The notes under the pieces were generated by a model, which did not search any database, had not been told where the DNA came from, and was given only the letters and a program-made list of their open reading frames with translations. Positions 33,893 through 43,741 of a DNA stretch of 64,000 nucleotides are shown here, in pieces. The stretch is from contig JANRLF010000007.1 in NCBI GenBank assembly GCA_033762815.1, positions 186,001 to 250,000 on the forward strand, read 5' to 3'. Source of the stretch: JANRLF01 sp033762815 (GTDB lineage: Bacteria > Bacteroidota > Bacteroidia > Chitinophagales > CAIOSU01). How positions within the stretch are numbered: position 1 is the stretch's first letter; every line of letters starts with the position of its first letter. The translations under genes and the position numbers were made by a program.

Positions 33893-34992
33893 GGTATTAG
33901 TGATATGATTTCCTTGGCAATGCGGTCGGCAGCATCGGCAATGGCTAGTTTGGAAATGTTTTTTCCCAGTGTTTCTCTAGTGGTGGCATCTTCCAACAAA
34001 TGCAAGGCAGTGCTTACCAGTTTTTCTTTGGCTTCCGCATCTTTTATCATTATGGCAGCCTGCTTTTCCGTTAAGGCTAGGGCATTATGCGTTTGATGGT
34101 CTTCTGCTACATTAGGAGAAGGCACTAGAATAACGGGCTTGCCCACAAGGGAAAGCTCCGATATAGAAATAGCCCCTGCACGGGAAACAATCACGTCCGC
34201 TGCATCGTAGGCATAGTCCATGCGCTTAATAAACTCATGTACCTTGAGGTGCTGATACGGGGTAGCTGCTTCAGCCAAAGGCTGGAAATAGCTTTTACCA
34301 GTTTGCCAAAGCACCTGTATGCCCGATTCATTGAGCAATTGCAATTGGGCAGCAATACTTTCGTTGATGGTGCGCGCGCCTAAACTGCCCCCTATGACCA
34401 ACAATGTCTTACGTGATGGGTCAAGGCCAAAATGTGCCATGGCAGCCGCCTTATCGGATTGCAGCTTGGCGATATCTTCCCTTACTGGATTGCCCGTCTT
34501 CACGATTTTTTCTTCTGGGAAAAACTGCTCCATTCCTTCATAAGCCACGCAAAACCTATCGGCACGCTTGCTCATTAGTTTATTGGCTACTCCTGCAAAA
34601 GAATTCTGTTCTTGTATTAGGGTAGGAATGCCCATTCTGCTCGCCATAAACAAAGTTGGACCACTGGCATACCCACCTACCCCTACCACTACTTCGGGCT
34701 TAAACTCTTTAATGATTCGCCCTGCTTTTACCAAGCTGCTTAGTATCTTAAATGGCAGGCCTAGGTTTTTTAGCATATTGCCCCTTTGGATACCCGCAAT
34801 ATTCAATCCTATAATCTTGTATCCGGCCTCAGGTACCTTTTGCATCTCCATGCGGCCATTAGCCCCTACAAACAAGAGCTCAGTACGCACGTCAAACTTG
34901 CGCAAAGCATTGGCTATAGCTATGGCAGGAAATATATGCCCACCAGTGCCGCCACCGCTTATCAAAACTCGATATGGTTTATGCCGCTGCAA
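33889..34992 (-). CDS. murG: UDP-GlcNAc:lipid I N-acetylglucosaminyltransferase
   Basis: Turns lipid I into lipid II at the cytoplasmic face of the inner membrane. The 367-aa GT-B enzyme has the N-terminal glycine-rich ISGGGTGGHIFPAIAIA near residue 10, VVGVGGYASGP near 98 and the nucleotide-binding IVSRAGAISISELSLVGKP near 258, with the family Glu. It overlaps the ends of ftsW (14 bp) and murC (4 bp), so its translation is probably coupled to both. Confidence 0.96.
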   Translation of the reverse strand: MQRHKPYRVLISGGGTGGHIFPAIAIANALRKFDVRTELLFVGANGRMEMQKVPEAGYKIIGLNIAGIQRGNMLKNLGLPFKILSSLVKAGRIIKEFKPEVVVGVGGYASGPTLFMASRMGIPTLIQEQNSFAGVANKLMSKRADRFCVAYEGMEQFFPEEKIVKTGNPVREDIAKLQSDKAAAMAHFGLDPSRKTLLVIGGSLGARTINESIAAQLQLLNESGIQVLWQTGKSYFQPLAEAATPYQHLKVHEFIKRMDYAYDAADVIVSRAGAISISELSLVGKPVILVPSPNVAEDHQTHNALALTEKQAAIMIKDAEAKEKLVSTALHLLEDATTRETLGKNISKLAIADAADRIAKEIISLIP

Positions 34993-36205
34993 GTGCTTCT
35001 ACATTTTCGTCATCAATAACAATATGGTCGTCTTTGCTACCAGTGCTAGGTTTCGATACTTCCCCTGTTTCGCCACCCTTCTCTATGCTTCTACTTACGC
35101 TTAAAATGATGCCCACCGCAAAGCTGGTAAAGAACAAAGAGGTACCCCCCATGCTGATAAATGGCAATGGCTGGCCCGTTACGGGCAGCAAATTGACCGC
35201 TACGGCCATATTGATGAGGGCTTGGATAACTAGGCTCAAGCCCAAGCCAACTGCCAATAGGGCACCAAAGGCTTTGGGGCTACCCACTACGATACGGATA
35301 ATCCTGAAAAGGAATACCAAGTATAGTACAAGTACAATAACTCCGCCGATGATGCCATATTCTTCAATAATGATAGCATAGATGAAATCGGAATAAGGGT
35401 GAGGCAGGTAATTGCGCTGGGTGCTTTGGCCGGGGCCTTTTCCGAATATCATTCCCTTTGCAATGGCCACCTTGGACTGTGTCACCTGAAACTGTTCCTT
35501 ACCGTCCTTTGATGCAAATGCCTCAATGCGCTTTTTCCAAGTTGGCATCCTGCCTACCAAGTTCTTTTCAGGCAAAGCGAACAATAGGGAAACAAACAAT
35601 GCGCCTACCAAGGCACTGATACCTATTAAGCCAAGAATATGTAGGATATATACCCTGCCAATGAACATTAGCAGCAAGCTGGTCATGAACAGAATCAATG
35701 CAGTGGAAAGGTTGGCGGGGGCAATAAGGGCGCAAATAGCAAAAACAGGCAGAATTAAGGGCAAGAAGGCTTCCTTGAAACTCTTGATTTTATCTTGCTT
35801 CAACGATAGGGTGCGTGCCAAGAACATGATTAATGCTACCTTGGCCAAATCGGAGGTTTGGAAAGAAAGATTGATGATGGGTAAGGTTATCCAACGGTTG
35901 GCGTCGTTTTTATTCGTTCCGAAGAACAAGGTATAAATCAGCAAAGGAATAGAAAGGATAAGCAACAACTGGGCAACTTTCGCATAGTAACGGTAAGGTA
36001 CCAAGTGCGCCATATACATTAAGAACAAGCCAAACACCATGAGCGTAAAATGCTTCAGTATGTAGTATTCCGTATTGCCTGAATGGTATTTGTAGGCCAA
36101 AGTACCCGTGCTGCTATATACCGCCAAAAGGCTGAGCAGCGATAGGGCCACTACCACCAACCAGATAATCCGGTCTCCTTCCAATTTGCTGACGATATGC
36201 TTCAT
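34979..36205 (-). CDS. ftsW: SEDS-family peptidoglycan glycosyltransferase FtsW
   Basis: A polytopic inner-membrane enzyme that polymerises lipid II at the septum together with FtsI. The 408-aa product has about ten hydrophobic segments and SEDS landmarks: AVYSSTGTLAYKYHSGN near residue 28, GKGPGQSTQRNYLPHPYSDF near 255 with the conserved PxxxxDF, and GQPLPFISMGGTSLFFT near 345. The C-terminal 40 residues are acidic and cytoplasmic. It is preceded by a 113-bp gap after murD, the widest gap within the cluster. Confidence 0.95.
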   Translation of the reverse strand: MKHIVSKLEGDRIIWLVVVALSLLSLLAVYSSTGTLAYKYHSGNTEYYILKHFTLMVFGLFLMYMAHLVPYRYYAKVAQLLLILSIPLLIYTLFFGTNKNDANRWITLPIINLSFQTSDLAKVALIMFLARTLSLKQDKIKSFKEAFLPLILPVFAICALIAPANLSTALILFMTSLLLMFIGRVYILHILGLIGISALVGALFVSLLFALPEKNLVGRMPTWKKRIEAFASKDGKEQFQVTQSKVAIAKGMIFGKGPGQSTQRNYLPHPYSDFIYAIIIEEYGIIGGVIVLVLYLVFLFRIIRIVVGSPKAFGALLAVGLGLSLVIQALINMAVAVNLLPVTGQPLPFISMGGTSLFFTSFAVGIILSVSRSIEKGGETGEVSKPSTGSKDDHIVIDDENVEALAAA

Positions 36206-36318
36206 TAGTAATGAGTAGTGAGTATCAAGTAGCGAGATTTCTTTTTTTGATTGATTCCAATTCTATTTCTTACTTGTTATTTCCTAATTTCTTGTGTCTT
36301 GTGTCTTGATACCAGGTA
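36206..36318. other. Purine/pyrimidine-biased spacer inside the dcw cluster
   Basis: The only gap above 100 bp in the cluster. Read leftward it is A/G-rich, with GACACAAGACACAAG and ATCAAGTAGCGAG-like words. No promoter box or terminator was recognised. A related word (CAAGTAGCAAG) is in the ftsA-ftsZ gap. Confidence 0.6.
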
Positions 36319-37653
36319 CTATAATTCCCTTACTGCTCTCTTGAACTGATTGCCCCTATCTTCATAGTTTTCAAACAAATCAAAACTGGCGCAACAGGGC
36401 GAAAGCAATACCACATCACCTTTGTCTGCCAACTGGTGGCTCATTTTCACCGCATCCTGTGCGTTGGTGGTATTCACCATGATATCCACGTGGCGGGAAA
36501 AAGCTTCATGTATCTTAATGTTGTTTACCCCCAAGCAAACAATGGCCTTCACCTTTTTCATCACCAAGGGCTTCAGTACCTCGTAATCATTTCCCTTATC
36601 TACCCCGCCCACTATCCATACCACGGGCTTGGTCATGCTTTCCAGCGCATACCAACTGCTGTTCACATTAGTAGCCTTTGAATCGTTGATATACTCCACA
36701 TCCGCAATTTTGGCTACAAACTCTAGGCGGTGCTCAACGCCTTTGAAATCGGACAGGCTTTCGCGCAGTACATCTTTGCGGATATCGAAAATCCTGGCGG
36801 CAATGCCCGCTGCCAAAGAGTTGTAGGTGTTGTGCGGCCCGCGTAGGGAAAGGTCGTTGATAGACATGGTGAAGGTGGTTTTATGTTCGATGATAATCTG
36901 TCCGTTTTCGGCGTAGCCAACACTTTGCGGTGTTTTGTGCAGGCTAAAGGGCATTTTTTTGGCTTGTATAGCCTTTTGCTCAATCCATTGCATGGTGATT
37001 TCGTCATCCTCGCAATAGATGAAGCTGTCATCAGCCGTTTGGTTTTGGCTGATTTTGAACTTGGCCGCCACGTACTCCTCCAAGTTGTAGTTGTACCTAT
37101 CCAAGTGGTCGGGCGTAATGTTCATCAGAATGGCCACATTGGGATGGAAATCGACAATGTCATCCAACTGGAAGCTGCTGATTTCAAGGATATAGATATC
37201 GTAATTGTGCTCAGCAACGCTTCTTGCAAAACTGTGCCCGATATTGCCCGCAAGGCCAACATTAAGCCCCGCCTTTTGGAATATATGGTAGGTAAGGCTA
37301 GTAGTAGTGGTTTTGCCATTGGTACCAGTTATGGCTACTATTTGCGCTTTGGTAAAACGGTAGGCAAACTCAATTTCGGAAATGACCGGAATGCCCAGTT
37401 TCCTGATTTGTTGGATAATGGCGGCCTTTTCAGGAATGCCGGGGCTTTTTATCACCTCATCGGCATTCAATATCAATGCCTCGGTATGGCCGCCTTCTTC
37501 AAATGGAATCCTGCTTCCCTCTAATTCAGTCTTGTATTTGTCCTTCAAAGTGCCACCATCGGACAAAAAGGTATCATACTCCTGCTTTTTAGCAAGAATG
37601 GCAGCTCCTATTCCGCTTTCGCCACCGCCTAATATGACTATCCTTTTGCTCAA
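36319..37653 (-). CDS. murD: UDP-N-acetylmuramoyl-L-alanine-D-glutamate ligase
   Basis: Adds D-glutamate to UDP-MurNAc-L-Ala; MurI from the same window supplies the D-glutamate. The 444-aa ligase has the N-terminal VILGGGESGIGAAILAKK near residue 5, the P-loop AITGTNGKTTTTSLTYHIF near 110 and MNITPDHLDRY near 180. YINDSKATNVNSSWYALES near 320 matches the MurD-specific NDSKATN motif, which separates it from the other Mur ligases. It begins 4 bp after mraY ends. The length is normal. Confidence 0.96.
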   Translation of the reverse strand: MSKRIVILGGGESGIGAAILAKKQEYDTFLSDGGTLKDKYKTELEGSRIPFEEGGHTEALILNADEVIKSPGIPEKAAIIQQIRKLGIPVISEIEFAYRFTKAQIVAITGTNGKTTTTSLTYHIFQKAGLNVGLAGNIGHSFARSVAEHNYDIYILEISSFQLDDIVDFHPNVAILMNITPDHLDRYNYNLEEYVAAKFKISQNQTADDSFIYCEDDEITMQWIEQKAIQAKKMPFSLHKTPQSVGYAENGQIIIEHKTTFTMSINDLSLRGPHNTYNSLAAGIAARIFDIRKDVLRESLSDFKGVEHRLEFVAKIADVEYINDSKATNVNSSWYALESMTKPVVWIVGGVDKGNDYEVLKPLVMKKVKAIVCLGVNNIKIHEAFSRHVDIMVNTTNAQDAVKMSHQLADKGDVVLLSPCCASFDLFENYEDRGNQFKRAVREL

Positions 37654-37657
37654 CGTT

Positions 37658-38908
37658 CTATCTGATTTTTAAGGTTACAATGGTCAATACCGCCAGCAGT
37701 ATCCCGATAATCCAAAAGCGGGTTACAATCTTGGCTTCTTGCATGCCCAGTTTTTGGAAATGGTGGTGCAATGGGGCCATTTTAAATATGCGCCGACCTT
37801 CACCGTACTTGCGCTTGGTGTACTTGAAGTAACTTACCTGCATCATTACCGATACATTCTCCACGAGAAAAATGCCACAGAAAATGGGGATTAACAGTTC
37901 TTTGCGAACAATGATGGCCATGGCAGCAATGATGCCCCCCAATGCTAAGCTGCCAGTATCGCCCATGAAAACTTGGGCAGGATAAGCATTGTACCAAAGG
38001 AAACCCACACAAGCCCCGATAAAGGCTGCTCCGAATATTACCAGTTCCCCTAGATTGGGGATATACATGATGTTCAGATATTCCGAGAAAATAAGGTTGC
38101 CCGATACATAAGCGAATACAAGCAGTGTAACTCCTATGATAGCCGAAGTACCGGTTGCAAGACCGTCAATACCATCGGTAATATTGGCCCCATTGGATAC
38201 TGCCGTTACAATGAATATGACGATAGGGATATAAATGAGCCATGCCCATTTTTCGTAGCCATCACCCAGGAAAGAGAGCAAATCCGCATAATCAAACTGA
38301 TGCTCCTTGATAAATGGAATAGTGGTGGAGGTGCTTTTTAAATCATAATAGTAAGCGGTGGAGTCATCCAACAAATGGATTTGCTCAGGCGCTACACCCA
38401 CTTTCACTTGCTTATCTACCGGCACTATTTCCCTAACTACTACCGATTTATTGGTATAGAGAGTAATGCCCACAATCAAGCCCAAGCCTACTTGTCCAAT
38501 CACTTTGAACTTGCCCGCAAGCCCACGTTTATCTTTCTTGAATACCTTAATGTAATCATCTAGGAAACCAATGAAGCCCATCCAAACGGTAACCAGCAGC
38601 ATCAGCAGAATGTAGATATTGTTCAACTTGGCAAAGAGTAGGGTAGGAATGGCGATAGCGGCCAAAATCATCAAGCCGCCCATGGTAGGGGTGCCTTCTT
38701 TTTGTTTTTGGCCCTCCAAGCCCAAATCGCGCACCAGCTCGCCCACTTGCTTTCGGCGCAGATAGCGGACAATGCTACCGCCCAGCACCATGGAAATAAT
38801 TAATGACAGAATAATAGCCAATGATGCGCGGAAAGTGATGAACTGGAACAAGCCAGCACCAGGAATGTCGAACGCTTTATCAAGCCATATGAAAAGATGG
38901 TACAACAT
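37658..38908 (-). CDS. mraY: Phospho-N-acetylmuramoyl-pentapeptide transferase
   Basis: Transfers phospho-MurNAc-pentapeptide to undecaprenyl phosphate, making lipid I at the inner membrane. The 416-aa polytopic protein shows GTPTMGGLMILAAI near residue 73, WMGFIGFLDDYIKVFKKD near 108 with the catalytic Asp pair, and NGANITDGIDGLATG near 238. Compared with the 360-residue enzyme of proteobacteria, it has an extra soluble loop of about 50 residues at about 165-215, a known trait of Bacteroidota MraY. Its first base is the last base of the murE stop codon. Confidence 0.96.
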   Translation of the reverse strand: MLYHLFIWLDKAFDIPGAGLFQFITFRASLAIILSLIISMVLGGSIVRYLRRKQVGELVRDLGLEGQKQKEGTPTMGGLMILAAIAIPTLLFAKLNNIYILLMLLVTVWMGFIGFLDDYIKVFKKDKRGLAGKFKVIGQVGLGLIVGITLYTNKSVVVREIVPVDKQVKVGVAPEQIHLLDDSTAYYYDLKSTSTTIPFIKEHQFDYADLLSFLGDGYEKWAWLIYIPIVIFIVTAVSNGANITDGIDGLATGTSAIIGVTLLVFAYVSGNLIFSEYLNIMYIPNLGELVIFGAAFIGACVGFLWYNAYPAQVFMGDTGSLALGGIIAAMAIIVRKELLIPIFCGIFLVENVSVMMQVSYFKYTKRKYGEGRRIFKMAPLHHHFQKLGMQEAKIVTRFWIIGILLAVLTIVTLKIR

Positions 38909-40374
38909 TAGTTCTCCAGTGCATTTAGGGTTTCAGCCAATATTTGCTTATCATCAAATGGGTACTTCACACCCTTGATTTCCTGATACTTTTCATGCCC
39001 CTTGCCCGCCAGCAGGATAATGTCGCCATGACCCGCTAACTGGCAGGCTGTTCTGATGGCCTCTTTTCTGTCCACAATGCGCAGTACATGGCGGCTTAAG
39101 TTGGGTGTTAGCCCCGCGTACATTTCATCCAATATGGCCTCCGGCTCTTCGTTGCGTGGGTTATCCGAAGTCAATACCACTTTATTGCTCAACTCACTGG
39201 CAATACGTGCCATCAGCGGGCGCTTTTCCCTATCGCGGTTGCCTCCGCAGCCAACTACCGTTATTAACTGTTCATTTCCCGTACGGATGGCCTTAATGGT
39301 ATCCAGCACTTTTTTCAGTGCATCAGGTGTATGGGCATAGTCCACTATCCCAATAATTTTGCGTTTGGGGGTGGATATATAGTCAAACCTGCCTTCAGCA
39401 GTATTTAATTGGCTAATCGCCCCCAAAGCTTCAACTTTTGGTATGCCCAACAATACTGCCACAGCATAAATGGCCATCACGTTATAGGCGTTGAACTCCC
39501 CAATCAGCTTAGTGTACAACTCTTGTCCATCAACGTCCATAATCAGTCCACTGAAAGAGCTTTCTATGATTCTGCCCTTAAAATCTGCAATACGGCTAAG
39601 GCTATAGGTTTGCACTTTGCCCTTGGTATTTTGCACCATTACCCTACCCCGTTTATCATCTAAGTTGACAAGGGCAAAAGCAGAAGCGGGCAACTCATCG
39701 AACAACTGCTTTTTAGCGGCTATATAGGCATCAAAGGTGCCGTGATAGTCCAAATGGTCATGGGTGATATTGGTAAATACTGCCCCTGTAAGTTGCAATG
39801 CTGCCACACGGTGCTGATGGATGGCATGTGAACTGGCCTCCATGAACGCGTACTCACAACCCGCATCTACCATATCTGCCAAAAGGCTGCTCAATTGTAT
39901 GGGGTCCGGGGTGGTATGTGTAGCTGGTATAGTGGCTTCGTTGATTTTGTTCTCCACAGTCGATAATAGCCCCACACTGTAACCCAACTCACGGAACAAC
40001 CGATATAGCAAGGTAGCCGTGGTGGTTTTTCCGTTAGTACCTGTTACGGCCACGATCTTCAGTTTTTCCGATGGATTGTCGTAGAAATTTTCCGCAACAA
40101 AGGCCAATGCCCTGGCACTGTTTTGTACCCTGATATAGCTTATCTGCTGCTGAAACTCATTGGGCAACTGCTCGCAAAGGATAGCTTTGGCTCCTTTGTC
40201 AATAGCTTGTTGAATGAAATGATGCCCATCCACCTGTGTTCCACTAACAGCAACGAAAAGACAACCTGCCTCCACTTGGCGGGAATCAAAGGTCACTTTT
40301 TGGATATCGATAGCCGTGCTGCCTATCACATCCAGTAAGTTCACTTTGTACAATATGTCCTTCAGTTGCTTCAT
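38908..40374 (-). CDS. murE: UDP-MurNAc-L-Ala-D-Glu meso-diaminopimelate ligase
   Basis: Adds the third stem-peptide residue. The 488-aa ligase has the P-loop AVTGTNGKTTTATLLYRLF near residue 109, THDHLDYHGTFDAY near 210 and the substrate-selecting motif TSDNPRNEEPEAI near 403. The DNPR form is associated with meso-diaminopimelate rather than lysine, which predicts DAP-type peptidoglycan. It shares one base with each neighbour (ftsI and mraY), a TGATG or TAATG-type junction favouring coupled translation. Confidence 0.96.
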   Translation of the reverse strand: MKQLKDILYKVNLLDVIGSTAIDIQKVTFDSRQVEAGCLFVAVSGTQVDGHHFIQQAIDKGAKAILCEQLPNEFQQQISYIRVQNSARALAFVAENFYDNPSEKLKIVAVTGTNGKTTTATLLYRLFRELGYSVGLLSTVENKINEATIPATHTTPDPIQLSSLLADMVDAGCEYAFMEASSHAIHQHRVAALQLTGAVFTNITHDHLDYHGTFDAYIAAKKQLFDELPASAFALVNLDDKRGRVMVQNTKGKVQTYSLSRIADFKGRIIESSFSGLIMDVDGQELYTKLIGEFNAYNVMAIYAVAVLLGIPKVEALGAISQLNTAEGRFDYISTPKRKIIGIVDYAHTPDALKKVLDTIKAIRTGNEQLITVVGCGGNRDREKRPLMARIASELSNKVVLTSDNPRNEEPEAILDEMYAGLTPNLSRHVLRIVDRKEAIRTACQLAGHGDIILLAGKGHEKYQEIKGVKYPFDDKQILAETLNALEN

Positions 40375-42464
40375 CAGTTCAATTCAATGTAAATGGCTTG
40401 GCCACGCGCCACGGTACTGCCCGGTGCCAATGATTGTTGTTTCACTTTCCCCTTTCCTTTGAAATCGACTACCAATCCTTGGGTTTCCAAAAGATAAATG
40501 GCATCTTTCAAGCCCATGCCCAGCACATTGGGTACCTGTCCTTCCACTACTGGTTTTTCATTCATGGCAATACCCTCACCACTAGGCTCACCTGCCACCC
40601 ATTCCGCATCTTTCTGCACGCTGTGCTTCAGCCCCATGGTGCCACAAATGGTCTTCATATCGTTCTGGTTGCCAGCCAACAAGCCGGGCACATTGATGGC
40701 AGGATATTGCTGCTGGGTATTGTTCTTAGGGTGAAGGGCCAGTGAGGTAGCATAAATTTTATCGGCCAGTTCGCGGAAAACAGGTGCCGCAACCACCCCA
40801 CCATAGTATTCGCCATTAGAAGGGGCATTTACCACTACAATACAGGAATACATGGGGTTATCAGCAGGGAAATACCCCGCAAATGACGACTGGTAAATCT
40901 TTTCATAACGCCCTTCGAATACAATTTTTGCCGTACCAGTTTTGCCGGCAATACTATAGGCATCGGCTTTAATTTTCTTTCCCGTGCCATTTAGTACCAC
41001 ACCTTCCAACATGGACTGTACTTTCAACAATGTCGCTTTTGAGCAGATGCGCTCGGTGCCTACTTGTGGTTCGAACTGCTGAACGGGCTTTCCTTGCTGC
41101 TGTATTTCCTTTACAATGTAGGGCTTTACGATATAGCCATCATTTGCAACGGTATTGTATAGGGTAAGTACCTGTAAGGGAGTGAGCATCAGTTCATAAC
41201 CCACTGCCATCCAAGGTAAGGTAGTACCTGTCCAATTGCTTTGGTCAGGATGCTTGATATAAGGAGCTGCCTCGCCTTTCATGGCGATGCCTGTTTTTTC
41301 GTACAGGCCCATTTTTTGCAAATGTTGGATATACTGCTCCCGCTTGTTGTTATAGAAGTGGTTGACCAGCTTTGAGAAAGCCACGTTGGAAGAAATTTCA
41401 AAGGCATGCTGAACGGTAACCTTTTGCTCCTCGTGCTTTTCAGAATCGCGCATGGTATCCCGATAAAAGGCTACTTTACCCCCCTCAATATTTACGCTGT
41501 CTCCTGGCTTTACATATCCATCTTCCAACAAAGCGATTACAGAGGCTAATTTGAATGTAGAACCGGGCTCTGTTGCTTCTCCTATGGCATAGTTGAAGTC
41601 TTCCCAATAATCCTCGCCGTTTTTCCCAAGATTGGCGATAGCTTTAATCTTGCCCGTTTTTACCTCCATCAATATGGCACAACCGTGGTCGGCATTGTGC
41701 TTAATGAGTGCATTATGCAGGCTCGTCTCAAGTACGTCTTGCAGGTTGATATCGATAGTGGTAACTATGTCCTTACCGTTCTCGGCACTGATTTCCTCAT
41801 CTTCGTTTACGGGCACCCAAGTGTCGCCTGCAATACGCTGCATCAACCGCTTCCCTTTTACGCCTGACAAGTATTTGTCATAGCCGCCTTCCAAGCCAAT
41901 AGGCTGTACACTGTCCCTTACATATCCCAAGGTGCGTTTGGCTAGGTTGCCAAAAGGTAATACCCTTTTGTTGGTTTGGTTTACAATCAGCCCTCCCTCG
42001 TATTGGCCTTGTTGCAGCAGTGGCCAGGTTTTGATTTCCTGAAGTTCGGGATACGTCACATTCTTACGGATAAGGAAGTAGCGCTGCTTCCGGCGACGGG
42101 CATTGATCAGTTCCTGTCTATATTTTTCTGCTGATTTTTCCGGATACTTTGCTGCCCATTTGGCTGCTAGATAGCCCACACTATCAGAGAATTCTTTGGG
42201 TTCAAGGCCATCGGCAAGCATGTCCATACGTACTTCAAAGTAGGGCAGCGAAGTAGCCAAAAGCCTACCGTCCTCGGAAAGGATATTGCCCCTTTCAGCC
42301 TCAATGGGCTTGAAATCGGTGGTAATGCTATCCGACATTTTGCGCAGGGCGGGCCCTTCTACGTTCTGTATTTTGCCCGCCTTAATCACAACGGCAAAGC
42401 CCATACAGCATACGGCGAAGAATGCCAGATATATGCGCCATAATATGTCTTTCTTAATACTCAC
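40374..42464 (-). CDS. ftsI: Septal penicillin-binding transpeptidase FtsI (PBP3) with a PASTA domain
   Basis: Crosslinks septal peptidoglycan in partnership with FtsW. The 696-aa class B PBP has an N-terminal membrane anchor (IYLAFFAVCCMGFAVVI, about residues 11-27) and a pedestal domain. The transpeptidase motifs are SxxK as GSTFKLASV near 302, SxN as SSNVAFSKL near 357 and KTGT as AGKTGTAKI near 506. The last 60 residues (VPNVLGMGLKDAIYLLE to the end) form one PASTA domain, often found in Bacteroidota and Gram-positive PBPs. It overlaps ftsL by 11 bp. Confidence 0.95.
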   Translation of the reverse strand: MSIKKDILWRIYLAFFAVCCMGFAVVIKAGKIQNVEGPALRKMSDSITTDFKPIEAERGNILSEDGRLLATSLPYFEVRMDMLADGLEPKEFSDSVGYLAAKWAAKYPEKSAEKYRQELINARRRKQRYFLIRKNVTYPELQEIKTWPLLQQGQYEGGLIVNQTNKRVLPFGNLAKRTLGYVRDSVQPIGLEGGYDKYLSGVKGKRLMQRIAGDTWVPVNEDEEISAENGKDIVTTIDINLQDVLETSLHNALIKHNADHGCAILMEVKTGKIKAIANLGKNGEDYWEDFNYAIGEATEPGSTFKLASVIALLEDGYVKPGDSVNIEGGKVAFYRDTMRDSEKHEEQKVTVQHAFEISSNVAFSKLVNHFYNNKREQYIQHLQKMGLYEKTGIAMKGEAAPYIKHPDQSNWTGTTLPWMAVGYELMLTPLQVLTLYNTVANDGYIVKPYIVKEIQQQGKPVQQFEPQVGTERICSKATLLKVQSMLEGVVLNGTGKKIKADAYSIAGKTGTAKIVFEGRYEKIYQSSFAGYFPADNPMYSCIVVVNAPSNGEYYGGVVAAPVFRELADKIYATSLALHPKNNTQQQYPAINVPGLLAGNQNDMKTICGTMGLKHSVQKDAEWVAGEPSGEGIAMNEKPVVEGQVPNVLGMGLKDAIYLLETQGLVVDFKGKGKVKQQSLAPGSTVARGQAIYIELN

Positions 42465-42846
42465 CTTCCTTTACTTCAATTTTTTTTGGTGGCGTGGTCA
42501 ATTCCTTTAAACCTAGCGGCTGTACCGATGTGGCTATCTCCGTTTGCTTGCTGTTGAACATTAGCTTCGATTTGCCGCTCATGTACCGCCAGCGGTATTC
42601 TTTCAACTCCTGCTTGGTTTTATCAATGTCCCTCAGCGTAGTTTCCATGCTGTGGGTGTTATATATGTAAACCACCGCCAATGCCGCCAGAAACAGTACA
42701 AAGGGTAGGTTGGCGAACAGATTCTCGGGGTTCAATGCGCTTTTCATACGCTTTGCTACTCCGGCCAGGCTCACCTTCTCCCCATCTACCTGTTCAGGTT
42801 CGTGGGCTTGCAGTTGGTCGGCTTCCTCTATGAAATCCTTGGGCAT
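42454..42846 (-). CDS. ftsL: FtsL-like cell division protein
   Basis: A 130-aa bitopic protein. It has an acidic N-terminal tail, a membrane segment (LPFVLFLAALAVVYIYN, about residues 47-63) and a short coiled coil (METTLRDIDKTKQELKEYRW). Small size, topology and position between rsmH and ftsI identify it as the FtsL-type scaffold that works with FtsQ and the FtsW-FtsI pair. Sequence identity across this family is very low, so the call rests mostly on context. It begins one base after the rsmH stop. Confidence 0.82.
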   Translation of the reverse strand: MPKDFIEEADQLQAHEPEQVDGEKVSLAGVAKRMKSALNPENLFANLPFVLFLAALAVVYIYNTHSMETTLRDIDKTKQELKEYRWRYMSGKSKLMFNSKQTEIATSVQPLGLKELTTPPKKIEVKEGEY

Positions 42847-42847
42847 A

Positions 42848-43741
42848 TCAGCGTTTTTCGGCTATCCTTAGTTTGGCACTTCTACTGCGGGGGTTGCGTT
42901 TCTGCTCTTCCGTACTAGCTTCTATTGGCTTCCTATTCACGGCAACCAAAGGCACTTCGGTCTTCCCGTATAGGTCTTTCTCCGCTACACCTTCGGCATT
43001 GCCCGCTTTAATAAAATTTTTCACCAACCGGTCTTCCAGCGAATGGTAGGAAAGCACCACTAGGCGGCCCTTAGGTGCCAGCACTTCTGTGGCATCTTTC
43101 AGCAACTGCTCCAATACTTCCAATTCCTTATTCACCTCTATGCGAAGGGCTTGGAAAACCTGGGCCAGGTAGCGCATGGGGTTGCCCTTGCTTAGCGGTT
43201 CCAGTATCCGCTTAAAGTCCTCGATGGTTTGTATGGGGGCCACCTCCCTAGCTTCAACTATGGTTTGTGCCAAGGTGCGGGCATTGCGCACTTCGCCGTA
43301 CTTGCTGAAAAGCTCCTGCAGGTCGGCAGCACTATAGGTATTCACCACATCGGCAGCCGTAAGCGTGGACGATTGATCCATCCGCATATCCAAGGCCGCA
43401 TCAAAGCGGATGGAAAAGCCCCGCTTTGCAGTATCGATTTGGTAGGATGAAATGCCCAAATCGGCCAAAATGCCGTCAACTGGTAATAAATTATACAGGC
43501 GCAGGTATTTTTTCAGGTAGCGGAAGTTCTCGTGCACGAACACTAAGCGGTTGTCTTCCCAAGTGTTCTCCTTGGCATCCTCGTCTTGGTCAAAAGCTAC
43601 CAACTTGCCCGTACTCAGCCGCTCCATAATGGCGCGCGAATGCCCCCCGCCACCAAAGGTGACGTCCACATAAATGCCTTCTGGCTTTATGTCCAGTGCC
43701 TCTATGCATTCTTTCAGCATCACAGGTACATGGTAGCTCAT
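42848..43741 (-). CDS. rsmH: 16S rRNA (cytosine-1402-N4)-methyltransferase
   Basis: Methylates C1402 in the P-site region of 16S rRNA. The 297-aa product has the start MSYHVPVMLKECIEAL, the SAM motif YVDVTFGGGGHSRAIME near residue 25, ILADLGISSYQID near 91 and the C-terminal LVVLSYHSLEDRLVKNF near 220, all characteristic of RsmH (MraW). It overlaps mraZ by 4 bp, the usual start of a dcw cluster. Confidence 0.97.
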   Translation of the reverse strand: MSYHVPVMLKECIEALDIKPEGIYVDVTFGGGGHSRAIMERLSTGKLVAFDQDEDAKENTWEDNRLVFVHENFRYLKKYLRLYNLLPVDGILADLGISSYQIDTAKRGFSIRFDAALDMRMDQSSTLTAADVVNTYSAADLQELFSKYGEVRNARTLAQTIVEAREVAPIQTIEDFKRILEPLSKGNPMRYLAQVFQALRIEVNKELEVLEQLLKDATEVLAPKGRLVVLSYHSLEDRLVKNFIKAGNAEGVAEKDLYGKTEVPLVAVNRKPIEASTEEQKRNPRSRSAKLRIAEKR

